A stretch of DNA of 64,000 bases, from positions 1-64,000 of the forward strand of contig JAJRYT010000007.1 of the NCBI GenBank assembly GCA_024275635.1, in the 5' to 3' direction. Made by a program: the position numbers and the translations under genes. Under the pieces are notes generated by a model, which was given only the letters and a program-made list of their open reading frames with translations, made no database searches and was not told the DNA's origin. Each line of letters opens with the position of its first letter. Positions within the stretch are counted from its first letter, which is position 1. Positions 1 through 8,284 of this stretch are shown one piece after another. Origin of the DNA: Chloroflexota bacterium. GTDB lineage: Bacteria > Chloroflexota > Anaerolineae > Promineifilales > Promineifilaceae.

Positions 1-133
1 ATCAGATTCTCACTCTGGTTACAAAATTATCTGGAAATATTTCTGATTTCGAATTTTGTACAAAGTCGAGCTTAGTGTTGAGGGTAACTCTTTGGATGCT
101 TATGATGGGAAGCGGGTGAGTTTCCTCACTCTG
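1..133. other. No gene seen at left edge
   Basis: AT-rich stretch downstream of the universal stress protein gene. I see no convincing coding frame, terminator or repeat in it. Confidence 0.5.
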
Positions 134-586
134 TTACTCGACCAGGGCGGGAACTATCAGTACCGGCCGTCGAGTTTGCTCCATGACGGTGCGGGAGACG
201 CTGCCCAGCGCCCGCAGTTTGTCCAATCCATGCAGCCCTTCGAACCCCATCACGATGAAATCGGCGTCTAACCGGTTTGCCAGTTGCAGAATTTCTACGG
301 CCGGTTCGCCGACTTTGCCGCGGGCGTCGAACGGGACTCCTGTCTCATGCAGGGAAACGGCCGTTTCTGCCGCAAACGCCCGCGCCTGTTCCTCTGCCTG
401 GGTGATCGTGAATGGGTGCTCCACCCGGTCTTGTCGTTGTTCTTCCTCAATACGCCGGTACTTCTCCTCCGGCATCACATGAAACACCGTAACATGCGCT
501 CCCAATTTCTGGGCGATTTCGCCGGCAAGGGCGATGACTTTGTCAGCCTGCGGGTCCTCGTCAATCGTGACCAGAATTTGCTTCAT
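134..586 (-). CDS. Universal stress protein, UspA family
   Basis: Single-domain cytoplasmic nucleotide-binding stress protein of 150 residues, the usual length for the family. It opens with the family's first strand (ILVTIDED) and carries the C-terminal ATP-loop pattern G-x2-G-x9/10-G-S: G114, G117 and G128-S129, followed by VLIVP. The ATP-binding type of Usp is known to have this loop, so ATP binding is likely. It is the last gene of the minus-strand run behind the SDR gene (15 bases apart), next to an OsmC-like peroxidase candidate. The setting suggests stress protection, but the specific role is not visible. Confidence 0.9.
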   Translation of the reverse strand: MKQILVTIDEDPQADKVIALAGEIAQKLGAHVTVFHVMPEEKYRRIEEEQRQDRVEHPFTITQAEEQARAFAAETAVSLHETGVPFDARGKVGEPAVEILQLANRLDADFIVMGFEGLHGLDKLRALGSVSRTVMEQTRRPVLIVPALVE

Positions 587-601
587 GGCTCTCTACCTCG
601 A

Positions 602-1390
602 TTATAAAGGCATCTGGCTGGCGCCGCCGTCGAACATGATGGCCGATCCGTGAATGAACGATGCTGCCGGGGAAGCCAACCATGCCACCGTCCGGCCAAA
701 TTCCTCCACCGTACCCATCCGTCCTAACGGAATCCCGCCGGTGACTTTAGCCGCCTCTTCCTCGATGGTTGTGCCGTTGGCATTGGCGCGTGACGTTAAA
801 AGCTGCTTGACGCGATCGGTGTATGTCCAAACTGGGTTGACGGAGTTGATCCGGATCCCTTTTGGCCCCAGCTCGTTGGCCATCGTTTTTAACATACCGA
901 TGACGGCCATGCGGATGGCGTTGGAGAGCAGCAGGTTAGCAACCGGCTGTTTAACGGAGATGGATTCGATGGCAACGATGCTGCCCCTGCCCCGCTCGAC
1001 CATGTGGGGCACAACGGCGTAACAGAGGCGGACGGCGCTCATCAGGGTAAGCTGCACGGCCGTTTCCCAGGTTTCCGCGTTTAGTGAGAGGAACTGTCCC
1101 GGCGGCGGTCCGCCAGCGTTGATCACTAAAATATCAATCTGGCCAAATTTATTCAGCGCGCCAGTCACAGCCCGGTCAATGTCCGACTGTTGGGTGACAT
1201 CGCCGCGGATGGCCAGCACATCTACGCCGGTCTTGTTTTGAATCTCAACGGCCGTAACATCCAGGGCGTCGCTTCGGGCACAGATAGCCAGCTTTGCCCC
1301 TTCCTGTGCCAACGCCAGCGCCGACGCTTTACCCAATCCTTTGGATGCGGCCGTGACCAGCGCAACTTTACCTTTTAATCCTAGATCCAT
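602..1390 (-). CDS. SDR family oxidoreductase lacking the YxxxK pair
   Basis: Short-chain dehydrogenase/reductase fold, 262 residues. The NAD(P)-binding motif TAASKGLG is at residues 13-20 and the NAG motif at 91-93 (INAGGPP). At the place of the catalytic Tyr-x3-Lys, after the IESIS serine strand, the protein reads ANLLLSNAIRMAV (about 151-163), so neither Tyr nor Lys is present. A subgroup of SDR proteins annotated as oxidoreductases shows this LSN..R variant, so this need not be a damaged copy, but classical carbonyl chemistry is in doubt. It lies between the OsmC-like gene and the universal stress gene, and probably shares their transcript. Confidence 0.88.
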   Translation of the reverse strand: MDLGLKGKVALVTAASKGLGKASALALAQEGAKLAICARSDALDVTAVEIQNKTGVDVLAIRGDVTQQSDIDRAVTGALNKFGQIDILVINAGGPPPGQFLSLNAETWETAVQLTLMSAVRLCYAVVPHMVERGRGSIVAIESISVKQPVANLLLSNAIRMAVIGMLKTMANELGPKGIRINSVNPVWTYTDRVKQLLTSRANANGTTIEEEAAKVTGGIPLGRMGTVEEFGRTVAWLASPAASFIHGSAIMFDGGASQMPL

Positions 1391-1404
1391 GTTTTCCCCT
1401 TTTG

Positions 1405-1470
1405 AAGTGACTAAAGTGCAAAGTGACTAAAGTGCGAGGTGGCTAATTTACCACCAACCACTTGCCACCC
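1405..1470. repeat. Short direct repeat and hairpin upstream of SDR gene
   Basis: The 15-base unit AAGTGACTAAAGTGC occurs twice (1405-1419, 1421-1435), followed by a GGTGG...CCACC hairpin. It is one of the many short-unit intergenic arrays in this window. Confidence 0.6.
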
Positions 1471-1473
1471 TGC

Positions 1474-1947
1474 CTACATAAATTCCATTGTTAACTCAGT
1501 TGTAATCGCCACGCAGTTCTGAATTGTTCGGGCGACCGGGCAGTAATTGGCGTGGATGTTGTGGGCGCGAACGGCCGTTTCTCGCTGCGCCGGGTCGAGT
1601 TTCAAATAATAACTCACGTGAATGCGCTTGACTACCATCACCTTGCCGTCTAACTCAATCTCACCGGTCGCTTTTGAATAAAGACGGCCGTTTCCGGCCG
1701 GAATTTGACGCGCTTCCAGCGCGCCGCCAAAGGTGCCCGTCAGTCAACCCGCCGCCGACGCTACCAGATAATCCAGTGTTGTCGCGTGCGGCTCATATAC
1801 ATTCGGATCAACCTTGTAATGTTCAGCCACCTCCGAATGCACCCCGAAAAACACCGGTTCCGCTTCCACCGGCAAATACGCCCGCCGCAGCGGCCCCTTC
1901 ACCCGCTCAATCTGTGCCTTCGACGTATAAACCACTTCACCAACCAT
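1474..1947 (-). CDS. OsmC-family protein with in-frame UGA (candidate selenoprotein)
   Basis: OsmC/Ohr-like thiol peroxidase fold, 157 residues if the TGA at 1744-1746 is decoded. Before the TGA the frame reads to TLDYLVASAAG (residues 57-67). After it the same frame runs 89 more codons, starting LTGTFGGALEAR, to a TAG at 1474. It contains HANYCPVARTIQ, the family's second (resolving) cysteine motif. The TGA is codon 68, where OsmC relatives carry the reactive Cys. Nineteen bases after it begins a 7-bp stem (GGCGCGC/GCGCGUC, one G-U pair) with loop UGGAA (1707-1725), matching bacterial SECIS rules: a G in the first two loop bases and a loop 16-37 bases from UGA. The start has SD AAGGGG 5 bases before ATG. 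I infer selenocysteine. The alternative is a Cys-to-stop mutation, but TGT/TGC to TGA plus a correct hairpin by chance is less likely. Confidence 0.78.
1707..1725 (-). promoter_or_regulatory. Candidate bacterial SECIS element
   Basis: Seven-base-pair stem with a five-base apical loop UGGAA in the mRNA, beginning 19 bases after the in-frame UGA. The second loop base is G, as in known bSECIS elements bound by SelB. Pairing was read by eye and not folded by program. Confidence 0.65.
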
Positions 1948-1960
1948 AAAAACCCCTTTT

Positions 1961-2027
1961 CGTAAATCGTATTCCGTATTCCGTGTTCCGAGTAACGAAC
2001 TACGGATTACGGATTACGGATTACGGA
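1961..2027. repeat. CGTATTC/CGGATTA 7-base unit hairpin array
   Basis: Copies of CGTATTC followed by copies of the near-complementary CGGATTA (four in a row), able to fold back. It has the same unit family as the arrays at 8016, 36143 and 38943. It separates the permease gene from the OsmC-like gene. Confidence 0.75.
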
Positions 2028-2030
2028 CAA

Positions 2031-2876
2031 TCACCCTTTCACCGCTCCCATCGTAAAACCGGCCACCAGCCGATCTAAAAACAGATTGTAGACAAAGCCA
2101 ACCGGGATGGCTACGATCACCGCTGCTGCCAGCAGCGATTGCCAGAAAAACACATCCCCGCGAATCAACTCCACCGGCACGCCCACACTAATTGTCCGCT
2201 GCGCCGAGGACGAGATAAAACTAAGGGCATAAATAAACTCGTGCAGCGTCAGCGTAAACGTAAACACAACAACGGCAATAACGCCAGACAGCGACAGCGG
2301 TAGCACCACCCGCACAAAAGCCATCAACCGGCTGTAACCGTCCACCATTGCTGCTTCCTCCAGGTCGCGGGGGATGGATTTGAAAAACCCCATCAACAGC
2401 CAGGTGCTAAAGGGGATCGAGATGCTGGGGTAGACCAGCACTAACGACCATAGGCTGTCCCGCAATCCCAGCTTCGCAATGACCCGAAAGAGGGGAATAA
2501 ATAGCAGTGAAGGCGGCACCAGGTAAACCAGGAAGATACCAATACCGGCCTGCTCGCCCCATCGTCCAGCCAGCCGGGCCAGACTGTATGCCGCCGGCAC
2601 GGCAATAAGGAGCGTTATAATCACCACCAACACGCCGACAAAAAGAGAATTACGTAAAAAGCCGACATAGTTCGTTTTCAGAAAAAGCAGCTTCAGATTG
2701 TCCATTGTCGGTGGGAAGTTATAGATAAATGGATTGTTCTGCGGCCGGTACAGGTCTTTATCCTGCTTAAACGTGTTGATAAGCATGATCAAGAACGGGG
2801 CCGACGAAAAAAAGCAAAAACCGGCCACCAACACGTATAGAAAAAAGCGCTTCAAGCGATAGGGCACACCACGCAT
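2031..2876 (-). CDS. Carbohydrate ABC transporter permease, MalG type
   Basis: Inner-membrane subunit of a CUT1-type sugar importer, 281 residues, with an N-terminal membrane anchor and about six membrane segments. The cytoplasmic EAA loop that docks on the ATPase is visible as EEAAMVDGYSRLMAF at about residues 183-197. Its ATG overlaps the TGA of the MalF-type gene (shared base at 2876), so the two are translationally coupled. Together with the upstream ATPase and solute-binding lipoprotein it makes a complete importer. The substrate is not evident from sequence. Confidence 0.93.
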   Translation of the reverse strand: MRGVPYRLKRFFLYVLVAGFCFFSSAPFLIMLINTFKQDKDLYRPQNNPFIYNFPPTMDNLKLLFLKTNYVGFLRNSLFVGVLVVIITLLIAVPAAYSLARLAGRWGEQAGIGIFLVYLVPPSLLFIPLFRVIAKLGLRDSLWSLVLVYPSISIPFSTWLLMGFFKSIPRDLEEAAMVDGYSRLMAFVRVVLPLSLSGVIAVVVFTFTLTLHEFIYALSFISSSAQRTISVGVPVELIRGDVFFWQSLLAAAVIVAIPVGFVYNLFLDRLVAGFTMGAVKG

Positions 2877-3838
2877 CAGGCAATCTCCGTTCGGCGCGCA
2901 TTTCTGAGAACCAAAAAAGCGACGACCAGCAGCAAGGGGAAAAGGAACAAAGCAATGGCCGCGCCCTGGGCTAACGCGCCCCCCTCAATCCCGGTGAAAT
3001 ACGCCCACGTTGCCAGGACTTGTGTGTAATAAACCGGCCCCCCGCGAGTCAGGACGAAAACAACAACCATATCGCCAAAGGTAAAAATCAGGCCAAACAG
3101 GAGGGCGATGCTCATGATGGGTAGTATCAAGGGCAGCCTGACCTGGAAGTGAATGCGCCAGAAACTGGCGCCGTCTACTTCGGCCTGGTCAATCAAATCT
3201 TGGGGGATAGAGGTCAGTCCGGCCATGAGGATAACGGCCGATAACGGCAGCATTCGCCACACATGCACCAGGATCACCGAGGCCATAGCCAATTCCTCCC
3301 GTCCCAGGAAATTCATGTGCCGCCCCGGCCCTAGCAAGGTGTCCGGCCCCAGCAGACCCACCAACTGCAACACCCAATCAATCGGACTGAATTTCGAGTC
3401 AAAGATCCACAGCCAGCCGATGGTTCCCAGAGAAATGGGCGTGGCCCAGGGCAGCATAATCAACATGCGAGCGATCCATTTGCCCTTGAAATCCTGCGCC
3501 AGTACCAGCGCCAGGATATTAGCCAGCACAATAACGATGGCTTGTGCGGTTAATGTAAATATGAAGGTGTCACTCAACGCCCGCCAGAATTGAGGCATGG
3601 CCTCTTTATCCATCACGCGGCGAAAGTTTTGCAGCCCCACAAATGTGAGGCTGGTATCGCCCACTGTCACGTCGGCCAAGCTAAAGGCGATGGCGATGGC
3701 GAAGGGAACAGCCACCAGGGCTACGATATAAATGATGGCCGGGGCCATAAAGAGGGCGCCCAGCAATCCATCTCTGTCTGCCAGACGACGCCTTCCGGGA
3801 CTTCTTCCGGCAACTCTGTTTACGGTTGGGCTTTGCAT
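2876..3838 (-). CDS. Carbohydrate ABC transporter permease, MalF/UgpA type
   Basis: Partner permease of the sugar importer, 320 residues. It has a hydrophilic, basic N-terminus (PGRRRLADRDG) followed by six predicted membrane segments. The EAA loop reads DQAEVDGASFWRIHFQV at roughly residues 216-232. It lies 14 bases after the ATPase gene stop and overlaps the next permease by one base, which is typical operon packing. No internal defects are seen. Confidence 0.93.
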   Translation of the reverse strand: MQSPTVNRVAGRSPGRRRLADRDGLLGALFMAPAIIYIVALVAVPFAIAIAFSLADVTVGDTSLTFVGLQNFRRVMDKEAMPQFWRALSDTFIFTLTAQAIVIVLANILALVLAQDFKGKWIARMLIMLPWATPISLGTIGWLWIFDSKFSPIDWVLQLVGLLGPDTLLGPGRHMNFLGREELAMASVILVHVWRMLPLSAVILMAGLTSIPQDLIDQAEVDGASFWRIHFQVRLPLILPIMSIALLFGLIFTFGDMVVVFVLTRGGPVYYTQVLATWAYFTGIEGGALAQGAAIALFLFPLLLVVAFLVLRNARRTEIA

Positions 3839-3852
3839 GCGCCTGAAATCTC

Positions 3853-4881
3853 CTAAAATGGCCTCGGTTCGATCCGAACGCCCGTTTCCTTATCAAAGAA
3901 TCTCAAGTCTGATTCCTGAACGATAAAATCGTGGGTTTCCCCAGCTTCAATAGGAATTGTCAGCAGAGAGGGGATTTTAGCGATTGTTAACCCACCTTCC
4001 GGTGTGCCTTCCACCTTACCGTAGACCAGCCTGTCCGCGCCCAGGTGTTCAACCCAGTCAACATGGAAGGCAAAGGTTCTTAGATTGCCGCCTCTGGCGT
4101 CGGCCGTTGGCGTGAAATTTTCTGGCCGGAAACCGACCAGACAATCATCCTTTTCCAGCAGATTCATGGGCGGTGAGCCGAGAAAAGTAGCTACGAAGGT
4201 ATCGGCCTAATCATCATACACATCTTGCGGCGTGCCAATCTGGCGCACTTTGCCCGCATTCATGACCACAATCCGGTCGCCCATGGCCATCGCTTCAATC
4301 TGGTCATGAGTGACAAAAATGGTGGTGATGCCCAACTGCCGCTGGAACTGTTGCAATTCGCCGCGCGCCGCTGCCCGCAGCTTGGCATCCAGGTTAGAGA
4401 GCGGCTCGTCCAGCAGCAATACCCTCGGCTCCTTAACCAGCGCCCGGCACAGCGCGACGCGCTGTCGTTCGCCCCCGGAAAGCTGGCGCGGCTTGCGCTC
4501 CAGAAGATGATCAATGCTCAAAAGCGCGGCCGTTTGCTCCACTTTCTCTTTTATCGCCATTTTGGGTTGTTTCTTCGCTTTGAGTGGGAAGGCGATATTG
4601 TTGAAGATGGTCATGTGGGGATAGAGTGCATAACTCTGGAACACCATTGCAATTTTTCGGTCGCGGGGCGGCAGTTGAGTGACGATATCTTCACCGATGA
4701 TAATATCGCCACCTGTTGGCGTTTCTAACCCGGCAATCATGCGCATCAGGGTGGTTTTGCCGCAACCGGATGGCCCCAGGATGACTAGCAGTTCCCCTTT
4801 TTCGATGGATAGGTCAACGCCATTGACAGCTTTTACATCGCCAAAATGCTTTGTAATATTTCTGGTTTGTACAACAGCCAT
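3853..4881 (-). pseudogene. Sugar ABC transporter ATPase (UgpC/MsmX type), split by an amber codon
   Basis: Encodes the ATP-hydrolysing subunit of the adjacent sugar importer. The first 224 codons hold a complete nucleotide-binding domain: Walker A GPSGCGKTT (about 34-42), signature LSGGERQRVALCRAL, Walker B VLLLDEPLSNLDAKL, and the switch His in VTHDQIEA. After YDD the frame meets TAG (4207-4209), then continues without shift: ADTFVATFLGSPPMNLL and the TOBE regulatory domain (VGFRPENF) to 3853. Full length would be 342 residues, normal for the family. One base change can turn AAG, GAG or TGG into TAG. The domain before the stop may still work alone, or an internal ATG (4167) could start the TOBE half. 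A sequencing error cannot be excluded. Confidence 0.85.
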
Positions 4882-4893
4882 GATTTTGTGAAG

Positions 4894-4960
4894 ATGGAGA
4901 CTGGAGACCGAAAAGGTATCAGTCTCCAGTCTCTAATCTTTAGTCTCCTAGTCTCTAGTT
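4894..4960. repeat. GTCTCTA 7-base unit hairpin array
   Basis: GGAGACTGGAGACC on the left arm can pair with AGTCTCCAGTCTCTA repeats on the right. It has the same unit family as 31621 and 51315 and lies between the solute-binding protein and ATPase genes. Confidence 0.75.
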
Positions 4961-4961
4961 G

Positions 4962-6449
4962 TTACTCGCCGCCAACATAGCCCCGGTCGCGCCATTGCTC
5001 GAAGATGGGGGTGATTTGGGCTTCGGCTTCGGCTACGGCTTCTTCAGCCGTTTTTTCGCCTTTGGCGACTTGCGCCATCATGTTGGAAATGATGCGTTGA
5101 GCGTATACTTGGACGATAGCCGGGTTGGCTGGGCCGGGATAGCCGAGATGGGTGACCCAGTTTTCGGCCGTGCCTAATACTTTGAGCTTATCGCCAGGCC
5201 GCGACCCAAAGGGATCAACGTCCAACCAGCCGCCATCCTCGAAAAGTTCGGGGACAGTGCTCTTGAAAGCGGGGAAGTTGTACATTTCGCTGTTGAAGAC
5301 GGCCTGGCTGTAGTTGGCGGTGTGGTGCAGGATAAACGCTTTGGCCGCTTCTAGTTCGGCGCCTTCAACATAGTTGGGAATGACGTAGACTTGCCAGATA
5401 TGGGCAGAGGCGTGCTGGTAGCCGCGCGGTCCTTTGAGCGCGTCTACAAAGAAGATATCGTCGGCGGCCTCGGGGTCAATCTTTTGTAGACTGCGGTAAG
5501 CGGAAATGGAGTTGAGGATGTAAGACAATTCACCGGCGATGAGGCCCTGGTTATTGGATGCAGCCGTCCAAGCGAAGACTTCCTCGGTCATCGTTTGGTC
5601 GTATAGGTCAGCCATAAATTTGACGGCTTCAACGACTTCGGGCGAGTTGATGACTACATTTTCGTTTTCATCCTGAATCGAGCCGCCAAAGGACCAGATG
5701 AGGGCGCGTGCCGCGAATTCGGAGTCGATCTCAGGCGACATGCCAATACCCATAGGCACGCCCAGGTTGTCGCGGATGAAACTGCCGCCTTCCAGCAAAT
5801 CCTGCCAGGTATCTGGCCCATCGGGGAAGCCAGCCTCTGTCCACAGCGTCTTGTTGTAGTCGCCGGGGTCGGGGATCCAACCGTGACAGAAGCCGTAATA
5901 ACGGCCGGTGGTCGGCAGGAATGAGTTGGCTTTGCAGGTATCAATTTGCTCGCCAAATAGCTCTTGGGCCTGCATGTTCAGGTCGGTCAGATCGTGGACG
6001 CCTTCCACAAAGAGGGAGCCACCAATGACGAGTTCGACGATGGTGGGGCCTTCGCCGGCGTCAATGGCAGCGGTTAAGGTGGGAAATAGCTCAGTGAAGC
6101 TGATGTGTTCGACGGACATGTTGACGCCCACGGAATCACCCCAGGCGGGTGCGAATTCGTCAATCCAGGTGTCATATTGAGGCACAAAGTGGCTCCACTG
6201 CAAGAGGGAAATTTCGGTGCCTTCCGGGAACTGCTGCTCGGCGCCGACTTCAACGATGCGGGTGACTTCGACTTGTTCGCCTTCGACCTCGATTTGTTCG
6301 GTGATAACGCGGGTGACTTCGACTTGTTCGGTAATTGTATTTGTTTCGGTGACGACACGAGTAACTTCTACTTCTTGGGGTTGGCAGCCAACTATTAAGA
6401 AGGCGGCCGCCGTCAATAGAACAGCTATTATCAATAATTTATGTTTCAT
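4962..6449 (-). CDS. Sugar ABC transporter solute-binding lipoprotein
   Basis: Extracytoplasmic family 1-type solute-binding protein anchored by a lipid, 495 residues. The signal peptide MKHKLLIIAVLL ends in a lipobox IVGC with Cys22. A linker follows in which VEVTRVV, VEVTRVI and VEVTRIV recur (residues about 27-68); similar linkers are common in Chloroflexota binding proteins. The ligand-binding domain starts near EISLLQWSHF. I chose the ATG at 6449: an in-frame TTG lies 12 bases upstream, but the strong SD GGAGGAG sits between them and serves the ATG. It is the first gene of the importer operon and the ligand is unknown. Confidence 0.93.
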   Translation of the reverse strand: MKHKLLIIAVLLTAAAFLIVGCQPQEVEVTRVVTETNTITEQVEVTRVITEQIEVEGEQVEVTRIVEVGAEQQFPEGTEISLLQWSHFVPQYDTWIDEFAPAWGDSVGVNMSVEHISFTELFPTLTAAIDAGEGPTIVELVIGGSLFVEGVHDLTDLNMQAQELFGEQIDTCKANSFLPTTGRYYGFCHGWIPDPGDYNKTLWTEAGFPDGPDTWQDLLEGGSFIRDNLGVPMGIGMSPEIDSEFAARALIWSFGGSIQDENENVVINSPEVVEAVKFMADLYDQTMTEEVFAWTAASNNQGLIAGELSYILNSISAYRSLQKIDPEAADDIFFVDALKGPRGYQHASAHIWQVYVIPNYVEGAELEAAKAFILHHTANYSQAVFNSEMYNFPAFKSTVPELFEDGGWLDVDPFGSRPGDKLKVLGTAENWVTHLGYPGPANPAIVQVYAQRIISNMMAQVAKGEKTAEEAVAEAEAQITPIFEQWRDRGYVGGE

Positions 6450-6844
6450 TTTCTCCTCCAATCTATCGGTTACAGTTAAGCAAAAGTGGGTATGAAAGCA
6501 AGGTTTTGGGAAGCCAAAGACCTGGCTTTTTCATGATGGCTCTGTGTTTTTACCAGGGGGGGATCGTGCCGGACAGAACCAGTTGATGTTTCTTTCATGA
6601 ATACATCTGGCTTGAACCGTATGCGGATTGTTTTTCAGTTTTGAAACCGTTAGCCGTTTCATCGGACCATTTGCCTCTATTCCAAAATAACCCAGGAGCA
6701 GGGCGGGTAATGTCGCGGTGTGATGAGTAACAATGACCTATATGTGGTCTTTGGCTGAGATCGGTTAACACATCTGGCAATCTTGCAGGTGTTCTGTGAA
6801 GAGGAATACCTGGTTCTAGCACAGCTTGGCGGAAGTTCTCCACC

Positions 6845-6883
6845 GGTAATTAGTAACTGGTAATTACCAATTACTAAATTACC
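6845..6883. repeat. GGTAATT unit hairpin
   Basis: GGTAATTAGTAACTGG opposed to complementary AATTACC...AATTACC units. It has the same unit family as 8627 and 41422. Confidence 0.7.
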
Positions 6884-7252
6884 CCAGGTAAAAAACCATC
6901 TGTATATTTGCGCCAACGTGTAGTAGGATCAGGTCATCAGGGAAAGGCTTGACGGAGATTAGTTGGCTAATTATGATTTGCCAGGGAGCGTATTATTCTT
7001 TTTGTGCTTGTTGTTAAGATCGTTTGATGGTGTGATTGACTAAATGTGTATGGAAGTTGACGATTTTCTATATTATTTCAGAAAGAGTGTCTTTGCGACA
7101 CATACGTTTAGTTTTAAAGAGAGGGGCCAAAGCCGCCAACATTGTCTCTAGTTTAACAATGGAAATGGGGAACTGTCAATAAAATTATAAAAGTGAGGTC
7201 GCGGTTCCAGGGCAGCATGTCTACCAGGGTATCCTCCCGGAGGCTCATGACT

Positions 7253-7278
7253 GGTTAGCTGGTTGGGACAAGCTAACC
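7253..7278. repeat. Inverted repeat after the 7289-7873 gene
   Basis: Perfect 8-bp arms GGTTAGCT (7253-7260) and AGCTAACC (7271-7278) with a 10-base loop, just beyond the stop of the minus-strand gene. The left arm belongs to a longer sequence that recurs inverted at about 7950-7983 on the other side of that gene. Confidence 0.55.
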
Positions 7279-7288
7279 TCCAGGAGGG

Positions 7289-7873
7289 TTAAGTGGTTGC
7301 CTTTTTTAACCCGCCGTACAGCCACCAATATGCTGTCTGAGGGTAAGCAGGCTGCCATGCTTCAGGCCATATGAAGGAACCGGTATGCCAGTAATGGCGC
7401 AGGTCGTTATCCAGCAGATGGATGTGTTTAGGGATGCGGGGGGCGAGTTGGTAAGGAGGGTGTTGAAGTTTCTGGATGATGGCCATTATCATGGCTCTGG
7501 TCTCAACGGCCGTTGCATAATCGGCCGCTGTTGTTTTCCACTGCATATCTTTCAAATACTCAGACCATTGCCGGATACGGGCTTTCAGTTCTTGATGTGC
7601 TTTTTGTTCAAACCGGACGGTTTTTTCAATGAGGGCCTGGTTGAATTGGGTAACGGCCGTGTCCACTTGTGCCTGTTCTTCAGTTGATAACAAATCGCGC
7701 AGGGCCAGCAGCCGATGTTGGCGCAGTAAACAGCCCCCCAATGTCAACCGGGGTAAGCCGCCTTTCATCATAGGCCAAAAGAGAACATCACTGCGTAAAT
7801 AGTCCACTATCTCCCCGGACATCTCCTTCAAAATGAATACATCCTGCGCCAGTTTTGTTTTTTCTTCAGACAT
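7289..7873 (-). CDS. Uncharacterised protein, 194 residues
   Basis: I do not recognise a family. The frame is open further upstream, but the ATG at 7873 is preferred: GGAG lies 9 bases before it, and the extra upstream codons run through a hairpin array. The protein is soluble and helix-rich. It has an aromatic N-terminal part (DYLRSDVLFWPMM), a charged helical middle with features of a coiled coil (about 75-145), and a Trp/Tyr-rich C-terminus (HYWHTGSFIWPEAWQP, WWLYGG). It stands alone on the minus strand and is flanked by imperfect inverted copies of a ~34-base sequence. Confidence 0.6.
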   Translation of the reverse strand: MSEEKTKLAQDVFILKEMSGEIVDYLRSDVLFWPMMKGGLPRLTLGGCLLRQHRLLALRDLLSTEEQAQVDTAVTQFNQALIEKTVRFEQKAHQELKARIRQWSEYLKDMQWKTTAADYATAVETRAMIMAIIQKLQHPPYQLAPRIPKHIHLLDNDLRHYWHTGSFIWPEAWQPAYPQTAYWWLYGGLKKATT

Positions 7874-8015
7874 GAGCACAATCTCCAGCAACAATAAAGC
7901 AAAGCTTGCCCGCTCCTTTTCACCCTCCCAGAGAGAAACCTGACGAAAACAGCTAACCAGTCGCAAACCCCTGGGAGGACGCCTTAGTAAGCGTTCAGAA
8001 GTAACTTCCCGGTTT

Positions 8016-8090
8016 TCGTAAACCGTATTCCGTAAACCGTGTTCCGTCACCAGGCGAATAACGGTTTACGGGATACGGAGTACGGATAAC
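8016..8090. repeat. CGTATTC/CGGTTTA unit hairpin array
   Basis: CGTAAACCGTATTCCGTAAA units opposed to ACGGTTTACGG, ATACGGAG and TACGGA units. This is the CGTATTC family. Confidence 0.75.
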
Positions 8091-8178
8091 CCAAGCGCTA
8101 AGTTAACAACGAACGAACCCTTAACCGGCACATGTTTTTAGCGGATAAGTTTACGTACTACACATCTTCATGATGAGG

Positions 8179-8184
8179 TATAAT
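8179..8184 (+). promoter_or_regulatory. Possible -10 element for the zinc-ribbon gene at 8285
   Basis: TATAAT preceded by a TGAGG stretch that resembles an extended -10. No good -35 is seen at the usual distance, so support is weak. Confidence 0.3.
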
Positions 8185-8284
8185 AGGCGACAGCATGATT
8201 CTGAGCAAACAGATGCTCAGGTGAAGTGAGGCTTGACAATCCAATACAGTCACCATCGTAAATTTGCATCATAAAGGATTTATT

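Larger units (their letters stand above)
6450..7288. other. Long non-coding stretch upstream of the importer operon
   Basis: About 840 bases with no convincing gene. It holds a GGTAATT hairpin (6845-6883), an inverted repeat GGTTAGCT/AGCTAACC (7253-7278) next to the 3' end of the following gene, and a GTGTC...GACAC inverted repeat near 7085-7100. The promoter of the importer operon must lie here, but I see no strong -35/-10 pair. Confidence 0.5.

Noticed and set aside
6595-6916. Short minus-strand frames in the 6.5-7.3 kb gap
   Set aside because: No SD, no domain pattern, and one runs through a hairpin repeat.
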